NCBI RefSeq assembly: GCF_025567365.1
Contig: NZ_JAOQJG010000002.1
Span: forward strand, 62,001 to 126,000
Source: Anaerostipes amylophilus
GTDB lineage: Bacteria > Bacillota > Clostridia > Lachnospirales > Lachnospiraceae
Reading direction: 5' to 3'
DNA: 64,000 bases
A program made the translations under genes and the position numbers. Below the pieces are notes generated by a model. That model did not search any database, was not told where the DNA came from, and worked only from the letters and a program-made list of their open reading frames with translations. Below, one piece after another: positions 7,399 to 15,562 of this stretch (the first letter of the stretch is position 1; every line of letters starts with the position of its first letter).

Positions 7399-8979
7399 AT
7401 GAGTAATGAAAAACATAATATATCGGTAAATGATTATGAAATGAATATAGATCTGTACAGCATTCTCAGAGATATCAGCAAATATATTGTAGTGATCCTG
7501 CTGTTAGCCGCATCTATGAGTCTGTTGGCTTATGTATATGTAGGAAGAAGTTATCACAAGCAATATGAATCAACCAGCACATTTATTGTCAGCAGCAAAG
7601 GAAGTAACAACAGTGTATATTCTGATCTGAGCACAACGACAGAGATGGCAACAAAATTTTCAGAAATCTTAAATAGCAGTATTTTACAGAAAAAAGTTGC
7701 CAAAGAGATGAATATGGATTATTTTCCAGGAACTGCTTCGGCAGAAGTTGTCAATGAAACAAACCTTCTTGTATTAAAGGTACAGGCAGATTCACCAGAG
7801 ATGGCATTTAGTCTGAATAAAGCGATCATGAATAATTATTCCGTTGTCACGAATCGGCTGATCGGTACAGTTGTACTTGATGTATTACAGAATCCAACCG
7901 TCCCAAGCGGTCCGGTGAATGAATTTCAGCCAGCAGCATTGATGAAGAAAACATTTGTTATGACAATAGTAGCACTATGTGGGTTGATTGCGATCATTTC
8001 ATTTTTGAAGGATACCGTGAGAAAACCCAAAGAAGTTTCTAAAAAACTGGACGGAACGTTGCTTCAGACACTTTATCATGAGAGACTTTACAAGTCATGG
8101 AAAGCACGAATCCACAGGAAAAAGAGTAGTGTATTGTTGACAAATCCAGGAACAAGTTTTCAATATGTGGAAGATATGAAGAAACTGGCGCGAAAAGTCA
8201 GTAGTAAGATGAAAGATAAGCAGGCGAAAACCCTTCTTGTAGCCAGTGTAGAAGAGAATGAAGGAAAATCAACTGTGGCAGCGAATCTGGCACTGGCACT
8301 TGCAGAAGAATCAGAGAAAGTGCTATTGATCGATGCAGATTTAAGAAAACCATCACAGTATAAGATTTTTGGACTTGCACCAGAAGAAGTACAGGAATTT
8401 GGTGAGGTGCTGAATGGAAATGAAAAGTCAGACCATTTGGTTCATGCACTGGCAAAGTCAGAGTTACTTTTGGTTACAGGAACTATGATCTACCCGAATT
8501 CTACAGAAATGATCGCATCGGATATGTTTTATAAGATTGTAGATTTCTTCAAAGAACGACTGGATTATGTGATCATTGACACACCTCCAATGTCACAGGC
8601 AGCAGATGCAGAAGAACTTGTAGATTATGCAGATGCATCAATCCTGGTAGTACGCCAGCATACAGCCCTTGTAAAAGATATCAATGAGGCAATCAGCATC
8701 CTGAATTCAGGAGAAGGAACGATGCTTGGATGTGTATATAATGATGTATTCCATGGAATCGCACAAACAGCAAGAAATTATGGATATCGTTATGCATATG
8801 GAAGTGGAAGCAGTTATGGTTACGGGTATGGCTACGGAAATAAATATGGTTATGGCGGTAAATATGGCTATGGTTACGGCTATGGAAGAAGTAGTAGACA
8901 AAGCAAGCAAGAAGAACAGAAGGAACAACATAACAAAGATTCAGTGACAGAACGGCAGGTGAAGAAAGAAGATGAGTAA
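7399..8979 (+). CDS. Wzz-type chain-length protein fused to BY-kinase, Tyr-Gly-rich tail
   Basis: A 526-residue fusion of a CpsC/Wzz co-polymerase and a CpsD-type bacterial tyrosine kinase. Membrane segments are near residues 32-50 and 190-207, flanking the extracellular Wzz region, with a proline-rich motif (PTVPSGPVN) before the second. The kinase has Walker A ending NEGKST near 285-291, Walker A' LLIDADLRKP near 309-318 and Walker B VIIDTPP near 391-397. The tail (about 459-495) carries 14 tyrosines in Tyr-Gly repeats, far more than the short clusters typical of these kinases. The family autophosphorylates this tail to tune polymerisation. It is followed with an 8-base overlap by a second such fusion. 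The N-P difference in Walker A (ENEGK rather than PGEGK) keeps the essential Gly-Lys. Confidence 0.92.
   Translation: MSNEKHNISVNDYEMNIDLYSILRDISKYIVVILLLAASMSLLAYVYVGRSYHKQYESTSTFIVSSKGSNNSVYSDLSTTTEMATKFSEILNSSILQKKVAKEMNMDYFPGTASAEVVNETNLLVLKVQADSPEMAFSLNKAIMNNYSVVTNRLIGTVVLDVLQNPTVPSGPVNEFQPAALMKKTFVMTIVALCGLIAIISFLKDTVRKPKEVSKKLDGTLLQTLYHERLYKSWKARIHRKKSSVLLTNPGTSFQYVEDMKKLARKVSSKMKDKQAKTLLVASVEENEGKSTVAANLALALAEESEKVLLIDADLRKPSQYKIFGLAPEEVQEFGEVLNGNEKSDHLVHALAKSELLLVTGTMIYPNSTEMIASDMFYKIVDFFKERLDYVIIDTPPMSQAADAEELVDYADASILVVRQHTALVKDINEAISILNSGEGTMLGCVYNDVFHGIAQTARNYGYRYAYGSGSSYGYGYGYGNKYGYGGKYGYGYGYGRSSRQSKQEEQKEQHNKDSVTERQVKKEDE
8779..8886 (+). repeat. Tyr-Gly coding repeat tract
   Basis: An in-frame run of TAT/TAC-GGT/GGC/GGA codons encoding alternating Tyr and Gly, with Asn-Lys, Gly-Lys and Ser interruptions. 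Two sub-blocks (near 8818-8842 and 8857-8884) are close copies. The tract could expand or contract by slippage and so change the number of phosphorylation sites. Confidence 0.75.
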
Positions 8980-10390
8980 AGATTATGCAGAACATAGAGA
9001 GAATAGGGAGAATCTGATCGATATTGCCGGACTATTTGATGATCTGGTAAAAGTAGCATTTCAGTTGAAATTTAAATTTCTGATCACGATCATAGTATGT
9101 GGTGTAATTTTCTGTGGATATAAAAGGTTTACATATTCTCCATATTATATTGCATCGTCAACATTTACGATCAGTTCTAGTATTTCATCAGAGAATTCTA
9201 ATACCTATATAGAAAATGCAACAGCGAATCAGATGGCAAAGTCATTTCCATATATTTTGCAAAGCGGAGCGTTTAAACAGGTATTAGCCGAGGACCTTGG
9301 AATGCAGTCAGTTCCAGGAACAATTGAAGCGGAGGTTATGGAGAATACAAACTTATTTACATTAAAAGTTACAGAGAGTAGTCCAGAACTTGCTCAGAAA
9401 GTTTTAGAATCCGTTGTTAAGAATTATCCGTCAGTTGCAGAATTTGTTATCGGAAGTTCCCAGCTGACTTTGATGGATGAAAGCGGAGTTCCAACAGCAC
9501 CTGCAAACCCATTTAGTTATAAGCATGAGCTGGAGATCGGTGCTGCAATAGGAATCCTTTTATGTGTATTTTTAGATGTACTTCTTGCACTGGGAAAGAA
9601 TACAGTAAAGAAAGAAGAAGACTTCAAACGCTTATTCCATGTAGACAGTCTTGGAGTTCTGCCTCATGCGAAATTCCATAAGAAACGTACCCAGGTAGAA
9701 GAACTGATCGTTTTGGACAATCCAAGACTTCCAAGAAGTTTTTTGGAAGCGTCAAGAACCGTACGAAGAAGAATTGAACGTGCACAAAAAGAAACAGGCA
9801 TGAAGTCATTTCTTGTAACAAGTGCGATGCCAGGAGAGGGAAAATCTACAGTATCAGCAAACATCGCGATATCTTTGGCTATGAAAGGATATAAAGTAAT
9901 ACTTGTTGATGCCGATTTAAGAAATCCATCAACAGCAAAAGTTCTTGGAATGCAAGAGCAGGAACTTGGAACATTACAGGTACTAAAAGGCGAAGTCAAG
10001 ATTGAAGATGCGGTACAGCCATATAAAGATACAAGTGTTATGGTACTGGCAGGTTCATCACCAATTCAAGATACTTCTACTGTCCTAAGCGGTGAGAACA
10101 TGAGACAGTTTATAAAAGAACTGGAAGCAAAAGCGGATTTTGTAGTGATTGATACACCACCAAGTGCCATGTTATCAGATGCAGCGATCGTTGCACAGTA
10201 TGTGGATGGTGCAGTTTTTGTTATCCGACAGGATTATACAGAAGCAGATCGTATTCTTGAAGGTATGGAAATCCTTTCAAGTTCTGGAGCACAGATCACA
10301 GGATGTATTTTAAATGATGCAAATGTGAAAGGAAATAGTTCTCAACATTATAAGAATAGTTATCGGTTGAAGGGGGAAGTGAAAGTTTAA
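8972..10390 (+). CDS. Second Wzz/BY-kinase fusion
   Basis: A 472-residue paralogue of the upstream gene with the same order: membrane segment near 33-50, extracellular Wzz part, proline-rich PTAPANPF near 171-178, second membrane segment near 188-207, then the kinase. Walker A is AMPGEGKST near 284-292, Walker A' VILVDADLRN near 313-322 and Walker B FVVIDTPP near 389-396. The C-terminal tail is short, with only two tyrosines in HYKNSYR near 460-465. So the pair combines one kinase with a very Tyr-rich tail and one almost without it, and they may cross-phosphorylate. It starts 8 bases before the end of the first kinase and ends at a long hairpin. Confidence 0.92.
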   Translation: MSKDYAEHRENRENLIDIAGLFDDLVKVAFQLKFKFLITIIVCGVIFCGYKRFTYSPYYIASSTFTISSSISSENSNTYIENATANQMAKSFPYILQSGAFKQVLAEDLGMQSVPGTIEAEVMENTNLFTLKVTESSPELAQKVLESVVKNYPSVAEFVIGSSQLTLMDESGVPTAPANPFSYKHELEIGAAIGILLCVFLDVLLALGKNTVKKEEDFKRLFHVDSLGVLPHAKFHKKRTQVEELIVLDNPRLPRSFLEASRTVRRRIERAQKETGMKSFLVTSAMPGEGKSTVSANIAISLAMKGYKVILVDADLRNPSTAKVLGMQEQELGTLQVLKGEVKIEDAVQPYKDTSVMVLAGSSPIQDTSTVLSGENMRQFIKELEAKADFVVIDTPPSAMLSDAAIVAQYVDGAVFVIRQDYTEADRILEGMEILSSSGAQITGCILNDANVKGNSSQHYKNSYRLKGEVKV

Positions 10391-10442
10391 TTTGGAGTTG
10401 GCCAACTGTAGAATTCGAGTATATGATAAAAAATAAATAAGT

Positions 10443-10507
10443 AACTGAACGCGATGCGGTGGAATTTGTTCAAAATATGGCAAAATTCCAATGCATCGCG
10501 TTCAGTT
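10443..10507. terminator. Long hairpin, probable bidirectional terminator
   Basis: AACTGAACGCGATGC (10443-10457) and GCATCGCGTTCAGTT (10493-10507) form a perfect 15-bp stem. Inside it TGGAATTTT and AAAATTCCA nearly pair as a second stem. T-rich sequence follows on both sides, so it can end the BY-kinase operon on the plus strand and the LacI gene on the minus strand. The length and perfection are greater than for other terminators here. Confidence 0.75.
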
Positions 10508-10562
10508 GTTTTAAATATTGATTCTTATCTTATTTTTGTCACATATACGAAAGCCTATCAAA

Positions 10563-11645
10563 TCAGCCTTTTGCTTTTCCCGTACTTCTTCGTTTTACGA
10601 TAAATGGTTCAAACTCGAGTTTTGTGACAAAACTTCGAGGTTGATTTTTTGTCTTGGAATCACGGATACGAACAATGATATCAACAGCTTCCCTTCCCTT
10701 AGCTTCGATGGAATGTTCAACAGTTGTAAGAGAGATACGATTCATATCAGCCATTGGAACGTTGTCAAAACCACAGACAGAAAAGTCATTTGGAACTTTG
10801 TATTTCATTTCATATAAAGCATCCAAAATACCAAAAGCTACCATATCATTATATCCGACAAAAGCAGTGCAGTCCGTTCCTTCCTCGAGGATTTGCTTTG
10901 TGAGATTATACCCAGAGGAGTATTCCAAAAGATTTGGAGAAAGCAGATTATATTCTCCAGGAGAAAGAGAACGGATCTGTACACAATCATCTCCAAATCC
11001 ATGCTCTTTGAAAGTAGCGACAAGAGCATCATAACGTTTTGATCTGGAACGCTCAATATCAGTGATCGGTGTTGATATGTAAGTAATCTTACGATGTCCA
11101 AGAGAAATGAGATGTTCTGCGACAAGTCTTGCAGGTTTTACACTGCTGATATGAATCGAATCAAATGTGATCTCATCATTTTTATCACCGATATTAACGA
11201 TCGGGATCTGTTTGGACATTTCGTTTACTTCTGGAAGAAATGAAGTTGAATACAGATAAATGATTCCAGCAGTATCAAGATCATTTTTCATAAGATCAAG
11301 ATAATATTGTTCGGTACTTGGATTACGAAGCGTTGGTGCGACAAAAGTTAGATATCCGTAATCATGTGCCCGTTCGGTGATCGAATGTATCAAAGTTGTA
11401 TAATAGTGATTTGATAAAAATGGACAGATGATCAAAATAACTTTAGAAAGAGGCTTGTTTTTTGATTCTGTTTGTTTCTTCTTTTTTTGGTAACCAAGCT
11501 CTTTCGCAGCATCAAATACTTTCTTCTTTGTACTCTCTGAAAATGAAACATTGCTTTTATTATTTAAGATCATGGAGACTGCAGATTGTGAGAGACCGAC
11601 ATGATCTGCAATGTCTTTGGTTGTAACTTTCTTCTTTAAGCCCAT
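10563..11645 (-). CDS. LacI-family transcription regulator
   Basis: A 360-residue repressor. An N-terminal LacI helix-turn-helix (TTKDIADHVGLSQSAVSMIL, about residues 8-27) and hinge helix are followed by a periplasmic-binding-protein-like sensor domain. I chose ATG 11645 because AGGAGG sits five bases upstream; the in-frame ATG at 11663 lacks a site. It diverges from the transaldolase-transketolase operon across an A+T-rich region with inverted repeats, so it probably controls that operon and itself. The effector is likely a sugar or sugar phosphate. The HTH uses SAVSMIL instead of the common TTVSRVL, so its operator may differ from standard LacI sites. Confidence 0.9.
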   Translation of the reverse strand: MGLKKKVTTKDIADHVGLSQSAVSMILNNKSNVSFSESTKKKVFDAAKELGYQKKKKQTESKNKPLSKVILIICPFLSNHYYTTLIHSITERAHDYGYLTFVAPTLRNPSTEQYYLDLMKNDLDTAGIIYLYSTSFLPEVNEMSKQIPIVNIGDKNDEITFDSIHISSVKPARLVAEHLISLGHRKITYISTPITDIERSRSKRYDALVATFKEHGFGDDCVQIRSLSPGEYNLLSPNLLEYSSGYNLTKQILEEGTDCTAFVGYNDMVAFGILDALYEMKYKVPNDFSVCGFDNVPMADMNRISLTTVEHSIEAKGREAVDIIVRIRDSKTKNQPRSFVTKLEFEPFIVKRRSTGKAKG

Positions 11646-12011
11646 AAAATCCTCCTTAATCAAAATTATTTTAATTAATTAATAACTGTTAATAAAAATT
11701 TGAAATATTACTAATAAAAAATAAATTATTAATTAAAACCACATTTATCATAGCATATTTTTTTGAAAAAAAACAAGGAAAATCAAGCTTTTTATAATTG
11801 AAAGAAATTAAAAAAATCATCTTGAAAAAAATAAAAAAACAAGGTACTATTAATAAAGTTGAAAAATATTAATAAATTCATCGCATAATGCTTAAAAATG
11901 CCTTGTTTTGCGATTTGACAACCATCATTGTCCATGGTTAAATAAAGCCAGAAACAAAACAACGAACAAAAACAAACAACAATAAACAATGTTTTTAGGA
12001 GGAAGTAAGTT
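11646..12011. promoter_or_regulatory. Divergent A+T-rich regulatory region
   Basis: This gene-free 366 bases carries an inverted repeat, TTTTAATTAAT (11669-11679) and ATTAATTAAAA (11728-11738), downstream of the LacI start point. TATTAATAAA occurs twice near 11848-11877. A possible LacI promoter on the minus strand has an extended -10, TGcTATGAT (complement of 11747-11755), with TTGTTT 18 bases upstream. Poly-A tracts near 11760-11840 may bend the DNA. No small ORF with a ribosome site is evident. Confidence 0.45.
11915..11943 (+). promoter_or_regulatory. Promoter of transaldolase-transketolase operon
   Basis: A perfect TTGACA (11915-11920), a 17-base spacer and TTAAAT (11938-11943) with an extended TG one base upstream. 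ACCAT (11921-11925) and ATGGT (11934-11938) form an inverted repeat inside the spacer that could be an operator. Confidence 0.7.
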
Positions 12012-12668
12012 ATGAGATTTTTCGTGGACACAGCAGATGTAGATCAGATTCGTAAAGCAAATGATATGGGAGTTATCTGTGGAGTAACAACAAACCCATC
12101 ATTAATCGCAAAATCAGGAAGACAGTTCGATGATGTTATCAAAGAGATCACAACTATCGTAGATGGAGCGATCAGTGGAGAAGTAAAAGCTACAACAACT
12201 GATGCAGAAGGAATGATCAAAGAAGCAAGAGAAATCGCTAAGATCCATCCAAACATGGTTGTAAAAATTCCTACAACAATCGAAGGGTTAAAAGCTACAA
12301 AAGTATTATCTTCTGAAGGAATCAAAACAAACCTTACATTAATCTTCAATCCAAACCAAGCATTATTAGCTGCAAGAGCTGGAGCAACATATGTATCTCC
12401 ATTCTTAGGAAGATTAGATGACATTTCTCAGAACGGATTAGACTTGATTGCAGATATCAGAGAAATCTTTGATGCAGCAGGAGATATCGATACACAGATC
12501 ATCTGCGCAAGTATACGTAACCCAATCCACGTAATGGAATGTGCTAAGATGGGAGCTGACATTGCCACAGTACCATATAATGTATTCGAACAGATGATGA
12601 AACACCCATTAACAGATCAGGGAATCGAAAAATTCCAGGCAGATTATAAAGCAGTATTCGGAGAATAA
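12012..12668 (+). CDS. Transaldolase, small TalC/Fsa type
   Basis: A 218-residue cytosolic aldolase of the short transaldolase/fructose-6-phosphate aldolase family. It has the expected length, the N-terminal FFVDTADVDQIR, TTNPSL, the Schiff-base lysine in VVKIPTT near residue 86, and SPFLGRLDD. It moves dihydroxyacetone units between sugar phosphates in the non-oxidative pentose phosphate pathway. TTAGGAGG precedes the ATG. It lies seven bases or so before the transketolase halves, a common arrangement. Whether it is a true transaldolase or F6P aldolase cannot be settled by eye; the neighbours favour transaldolase. Confidence 0.93.
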   Translation: MRFFVDTADVDQIRKANDMGVICGVTTNPSLIAKSGRQFDDVIKEITTIVDGAISGEVKATTTDAEGMIKEAREIAKIHPNMVVKIPTTIEGLKATKVLSSEGIKTNLTLIFNPNQALLAARAGATYVSPFLGRLDDISQNGLDLIADIREIFDAAGDIDTQIICASIRNPIHVMECAKMGADIATVPYNVFEQMMKHPLTDQGIEKFQADYKAVFGE

Positions 12669-12686
12669 GAAAGGGTGGTAGATACA

Positions 12687-13508
12687 ATGACAACCGCAGA
12701 ATTAAAGAAAACAGCAAATGAGGTTCGCAAAGGCATCATTAAGTCAACACATGCTGCCAAATCTGGACATCCAGGCGGATCTTTATCAGCAGCCGACTTA
12801 TTTACATATCTGTATTTTGTTGAGTTAAACGTTGATCCTAAGAATCCAAAAGATGAAAACAGAGATCGTTTTGTATTATCCAAAGGACATGTAGCTCCTG
12901 GATATTATTCAACATTAGCAGAAAGAGGATTCTTCCCTAAAGAAGACCTGTTAACATTAAGACATGTCGGATCTTATTTACAGGGACATCCTGATATGAA
13001 GAAAATCCCTGGAGTAGATATGTCCAGCGGATCTTTAGGACAGGGAATCTCTGCTGCAGTTGGTATGGCACTTGCTGCAAAACTTCAGAATAAAGATTAT
13101 CGTACATATACACTTCTTGGAGATGGTGAGATCCAGGAAGGTCAGGTATGGGAAGCTGCAATGTTTGCAGGATCAAGAAAACTTGATAATTTAGTAGTGA
13201 TCGTTGATAACAACGGATTACAGATTGACGGACCAATCGATGAAGTAAACTCTCCATATCCAATCGGAGCTAAATTTGAAGCATTTAACTTTAATGTGGT
13301 TGAAATTGATGGTCACGACTTTGATCAGATCGCAGATGCATTCAAACAGGCAAAAGAATGCAAAGGAAAACCAACAGCGATCATTATGAAGACGATCAAA
13401 GGTAAAGGTGTATCTTTCATGGAGAACCAGGTATCATGGCATGGTTCTGCACCAAATGATGAACAATGTAAACAGGCACTGGAAGAATTAGAAAAGGTGG
13501 GCGAGTAA
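12687..13508 (+). CDS. Transketolase, N-terminal subunit
   Basis: A 273-residue thiamine diphosphate-binding half of a split transketolase. Motifs include the conserved His of KSGHPGGSLS near residue 30 and the diphosphate/Mg motif GDGEIQEGQVWEAA near 145-158 followed by VDNN. It pairs with the product of the next gene to transfer two-carbon units between sugar phosphates. I chose ATG 12687, nine bases after AAAGGGTGG, rather than the in-frame GTG at 12675. The split into two genes is normal in many Firmicutes and archaea, not a broken gene. Confidence 0.93.
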   Translation: MTTAELKKTANEVRKGIIKSTHAAKSGHPGGSLSAADLFTYLYFVELNVDPKNPKDENRDRFVLSKGHVAPGYYSTLAERGFFPKEDLLTLRHVGSYLQGHPDMKKIPGVDMSSGSLGQGISAAVGMALAAKLQNKDYRTYTLLGDGEIQEGQVWEAAMFAGSRKLDNLVVIVDNNGLQIDGPIDEVNSPYPIGAKFEAFNFNVVEIDGHDFDQIADAFKQAKECKGKPTAIIMKTIKGKGVSFMENQVSWHGSAPNDEQCKQALEELEKVGE

Positions 13509-13509
13509 G

Positions 13510-14448
13510 ATGGCAGAAGTAAAGAAGATTGCGACAAGAGAAAGCTATGGTAATGCTTTAGTTGAATTAGGACAGGAAAACCCTAATGTTGTAGTTTTAG
13601 ATGCTGACTTAGCCGCTGCAACTAAAACAGGAATGTTTAAAAAAGCTTTTCCAGAAAGACATATTGACTGTGGTATCGCAGAGTGCAATATGATCGGTAT
13701 TGCTGCAGGACTTGCAGCAGCAGGAATGACTCCATTTGCAAGTAGTTTTGCTATGTTTGCAGCTGGACGTGCATTTGAACAGGTAAGAAACTCTGTTGGA
13801 TATCCACACTTAAACGTTAAGATCGGAGCGACTCATGGTGGTATTTCCGTAGGTGAAGACGGTGCAACACATCAGTGCTGTGAAGATATCGCCCTAATGC
13901 GTACAATCCCTGGAATGACAGTTATCGTTCCATCTGATGATATTGAAGCAAAAGCAGCAGTCAAAGCAGCAGCAGCTATGGAAGGACCAGTCTATATGAG
14001 ATTTGGCCGTCTGGCAGTACCTGTGATCAACGATGAAGATTACAAATTCGAGATTGGTAAAGGTAACGTTTTAAAAGAAGGAACAGACGTAGCGATCATC
14101 GCGAACGGACTTTGTGTTGCTGAATCCTTAGAAGCAGCTAAAAAATTAGAGGCAGAAGGAATCAACGCTCAGGTGATCAATATGGCTACAGTAAAACCAT
14201 TAGATACAGAGCTTGTATTAAAAGCAGCAAAAGAAACAGGAAAAGTCGTTACAGTTGAAGAACATTCAGTGATCGGTGGATTAGGAAGTGCTGTATGTGA
14301 TGTATTATCTGAACAGCTTCCAACACCTGTATTAAAGATTGGTGTTAATGATGTCTTTGGACATTCAGGACCAGCAGTAGAACTGATCAAAGAATTCGGA
14401 TTAGATGGTGACAGTATCGCTGCCAAAGTAAAAGAATTTGTAAAATAA
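13510..14448 (+). CDS. Transketolase, C-terminal subunit
   Basis: A 312-residue pyrimidine-binding and C-terminal half of transketolase. Conserved features are DADLAAATKT, DCGIAECNMIGIAAG with the catalytic Glu near residue 57, ATHGGISVGEDGATHQ, and the C-terminal EEHSVIGGLGSAV. It begins one base after the stop of the N-terminal subunit, so the two are made together. The operon ends in a clear terminator. Confidence 0.93.
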   Translation: MAEVKKIATRESYGNALVELGQENPNVVVLDADLAAATKTGMFKKAFPERHIDCGIAECNMIGIAAGLAAAGMTPFASSFAMFAAGRAFEQVRNSVGYPHLNVKIGATHGGISVGEDGATHQCCEDIALMRTIPGMTVIVPSDDIEAKAAVKAAAAMEGPVYMRFGRLAVPVINDEDYKFEIGKGNVLKEGTDVAIIANGLCVAESLEAAKKLEAEGINAQVINMATVKPLDTELVLKAAKETGKVVTVEEHSVIGGLGSAVCDVLSEQLPTPVLKIGVNDVFGHSGPAVELIKEFGLDGDSIAAKVKEFVK

Positions 14449-14475
14449 TAAATTCTCTTAATAAATAAAATGAAG

Positions 14476-14517
14476 AAACAGCACATTTGTTTTTATAGCA
14501 GATGTGCTGTTTTTATG
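14476..14517 (+). terminator. Rho-independent terminator
   Basis: AAACAGCACAT (14476-14486) pairs perfectly with ATGTGCTGTTT (14502-14512), followed by T-rich sequence. It closes the transaldolase-transketolase operon. Confidence 0.9.
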
Positions 14518-14524
14518 TTATGAT
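14516..14524 (+). promoter_or_regulatory. Possible extended -10 promoter
   Basis: TGtTATGAT with no good -35. It overlaps the T-tract of the terminator and would drive the DUF975 gene. Confidence 0.35.
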
Positions 14525-14575
14525 AAATTTAGTTTTATGATCAAAACAATTTAGGAAAGGGACAGGTGATTGATT

Positions 14576-15406
14576 ATGTGGACACGAGGTGAATTAAAGG
14601 AACGAGGAAAGGCGGCATTGCATCGCAATTACTGGATCGTTGTGCTGGCAACACTTGTAGTTACAGCATTGACAGGAGGATTTAGCAATACAGCTGGAAA
14701 TGGTTCTTTACAAGATGGAAGTAATGCAGTAGCTGGAAATGGTGATGCATCTGCAACTTTGATGCAAATGTTGTTTTCACTTTTTGGGGTTACCGGTGAT
14801 ATGATTTATAAAAAATTAATAGGACCAGTATACGCAGGAATGTATGCATCATTTCTATTGATCCTGATAATGATAGTTATTAGTGCTGGATTGTTGTTTC
14901 GGATTTTTGTTGGTAATTTATTTGAAGTTGGCGGATGCCGTTTCTATGAAGAAAACAGTGAACATAAAACAAGGATTGCATGGATTATTGATGGATTTCG
15001 TAATGGGGCTTACTTAAGGAATGTTGTAACGATTTTTTTGAGAGATTTGTATACATTATTATGGATGCTATGCTTGATCATACCAGGAATTGTAAAAAGT
15101 TATGAATATAAAATGATTCCGTATATTCTTGCAGAAAATCCACAGATTTCAAGGAAAAGGGCTTTTGAATTAAGTAAACAGATGATGGATGGACAGAAAG
15201 GGGACGCATTTGTGTTAGATCTTTCTTTTATCGGATGGGAGTTTTTATCTTTTATCACACTTGGAATTGTTCAAATCTTTTATGTGGGTCCATACATAAA
15301 TGTGACATGGGCAGAATTTTATAAAGTTATGCGTGAGAATGCATTGGAGTCAGGAATTGCGACAAGAGAAGAACTTCCAGGACTTCAAAAAGAAATAGAC
15401 GAATAA
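14576..15406 (+). CDS. DUF975 family membrane protein
   Basis: A 276-residue integral membrane protein of unknown function. The N-terminal WTRGELKERGKAALHRNYW is typical of DUF975. Hydrophobic segments lie near residues 22-38, 93-120, 155-175 (WMLCLIIPGIVKSYEY) and 220-245. I start at ATG 14576, six bases after AGGTGAT, rather than the in-frame TTG at 14570. It appears to be a single-gene unit between two terminators. I cannot name a substrate or partner. Confidence 0.85.
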   Translation: MWTRGELKERGKAALHRNYWIVVLATLVVTALTGGFSNTAGNGSLQDGSNAVAGNGDASATLMQMLFSLFGVTGDMIYKKLIGPVYAGMYASFLLILIMIVISAGLLFRIFVGNLFEVGGCRFYEENSEHKTRIAWIIDGFRNGAYLRNVVTIFLRDLYTLLWMLCLIIPGIVKSYEYKMIPYILAENPQISRKRAFELSKQMMDGQKGDAFVLDLSFIGWEFLSFITLGIVQIFYVGPYINVTWAEFYKVMRENALESGIATREELPGLQKEIDE

Positions 15407-15415
15407 AGATTTCAT

Positions 15416-15455
15416 AAGAGGACTTAGATAGAATTGATCTGAGTTCTCTTTTATA
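15416..15455 (+). terminator. Rho-independent terminator
   Basis: AAGAGGACTTAGAT (15416-15429) pairs with ATCTGAGTTCTCTT (15437-15450) with a few mismatches, followed by T-rich sequence. Confidence 0.8.
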
Positions 15456-15486
15456 TTATTTAAGAAAAAGTTCATAGATTCTATAT

Positions 15487-15515
15487 TTGATAGGAACTGT
15501 GAATCATGTTATACT
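15487..15515 (+). promoter_or_regulatory. Promoter of glmM
   Basis: TTGATA (15487-15492), 17 bases, TATACT (15510-15515) with an extended TG. The start point would be near 15522, about 40 bases before the ATG. Confidence 0.8.
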
Positions 15516-15562
15516 ATAGATTAGCAAAAAAATAATCAGGAATTATTTAAGGAGTTTGTAAG

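Noticed and set aside
8693..8995. Long open frames opposite and alongside the Tyr-Gly tract
   Set aside because: They arise from the repeated codons and have no start context or family features.
10443..10507. Insertion-sequence ends
   Set aside because: Arms are only 36 bases apart, with no transposase and no target duplication seen.
12687..14448. Frameshifted transketolase
   Set aside because: Each half has its own ribosome site and start, and split transketolase is normal in Firmicutes.
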